Origin: Deltaproteobacteria bacterium
GTDB lineage: Bacteria; Myxococcota; Polyangia; Haliangiales; Haliangiaceae
Assembly: GCA_018262455.1 (NCBI GenBank)
Contig: JAGSPR010000550.1
Coordinates: 1-6,425 of the forward strand
Length of the DNA: 6,425 bases
Direction of reading: 5' to 3'
The notes beneath the pieces are model-generated. The model did not search any database and had not been told where the DNA came from. It worked only from the letters and a program-made list of their open reading frames with translations. A program made the translations under genes and the position numbers. Below, in pieces: positions 6,090-6,425 of this stretch. Within the stretch, counting starts at the first letter, position 1, and the number at the start of each line of letters is the position of its first letter.

Positions 6090-6425
6090 AGCGAGCTCTC
6101 GATGCACGCGGACGCCTGCTGATCGAGCGTCGCAACCTTCCTACCGGCGCGGCGAGCTCGCTCGCGAACGATGCGTACCACTTCCTGCGCACCGCCTCGT
6201 GGACGCGGATCACGGTGCTGCTCGCCATGGTGTACCTGGCAGTGAACGTGTTGTTCGCCACGATCTTGTGGCTGGGGCACGCCGACGTCACCAACGTCCA
6301 CGGGTTCGTCGACTACTTCTGGTTCAGCGTGCAGACGCTCGCGACAATCGGCTACGGGGTCCTCGCACCCAACGACACGCTGTCGAACGTGATCGTCACG
6401 ATCGAGAGCTTCCTGGGCTTCGGGC
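6068..6425 (+). CDS. Inward-rectifier-type potassium channel (KirBac family), N-terminal part (3' end outside window)
   Basis: The open frame runs off the right edge after 119 codons. It has the layout of a prokaryotic Kir channel: a basic cytoplasmic N-terminus (RNKKHERALDARGRLLIERRN), an amphipathic slide helix at about 31-45 ending ASW, a first membrane helix at about 47-69, a pore helix DYFWFSVQTLA (82-92), the selectivity filter TIGYG (93-97), P101, and the start of the second membrane helix NVIVTIESFLGFG. The filter and the SVQTLATIGYG surroundings are characteristic of KirBac and Kir channels, which conduct K+ across the cytoplasmic membrane and carry a C-terminal cytoplasmic Ig-like domain, here outside the window. 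The frame has no ATG or GTG after the kinase stop at 5965; TTG 6068 is the only standard start, with CTG 6059 an alternative, and no well-placed ribosome site is visible (a GGAG at 6041 is 23 bases away). The start is therefore uncertain; leaderless initiation is possible. Confidence 0.88.
   Translation, partial: MARNKKHERALDARGRLLIERRNLPTGAASSLANDAYHFLRTASWTRITVLLAMVYLAVNVLFATILWLGHADVTNVHGFVDYFWFSVQTLATIGYGVLAPNDTLSNVIVTIESFLGFG

Overview
This is a GC-rich (about 68-70% by eye) chromosomal segment that looks like a myxobacterium (Myxococcota). The evidence for this is a eukaryotic-type Ser/Thr kinase with the long myxobacterial style of membrane module, a lipoprotein with TolB-like PD40 repeats whose mature end starts CGRLGF (a style I associate with Haliangium/Kofleriaceae-like genomes), frequent GTG/TTG starts and strong third-position GC. 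The lineage is an inference from gene content and style, not from a marker gene.

Layout from left to right: (1) 1-477 (+), the C-terminal part of a pectinacetylesterase/Notum-family hydrolase, cut by the left edge. (2) 478-627, a short gap holding one copy of a 40-bp direct repeat. (3) 628-1671 (+), a divergent oxygen-dependent coproporphyrinogen III oxidase (HemF) family protein with several family positions substituted. (4) 1672-1786, a convergent gap with a small hairpin. (5) 1787-2680 (-), a PD40/TolB-type beta-propeller lipoprotein. (6) 2681-2863, a divergent promoter region with two clear inverted repeats. (7) 2864-4196 (+), a carotenoid cleavage oxygenase broken by a frameshift and apparently shortened internally; all four iron-ligand histidine motifs can be found, but in two different frames. 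(8) 4199-5965 (+), a Ser/Thr protein kinase with six predicted membrane helices placed before the kinase domain. (9) 5966-6067, a short gap. (10) 6068-6425 (+), the N-terminal part of an inward-rectifier-type (KirBac) potassium channel with filter TIGYG, cut by the right edge. The second copy of the 40-bp repeat covers its start.

How the genes relate: the oxygenase remnant and the kinase are tightly spaced (2 nt between stop and start), so they were probably co-transcribed and translationally coupled. Because of the frameshift, the frame of the oxygenase's intact front part now runs without a stop into the kinase, giving one open frame from 2864 to 5965. The HemF-like gene and the PD40 gene converge and are probably independent units. 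I see no mobile-element genes, RNA genes or CRISPR array. The points most worth a second look are the 40-bp near-identical repeat separated by 5.5 kb, the broken oxygenase with its open frame into the kinase, the substituted HemF-like enzyme, and the palindromes in the divergent promoter region.
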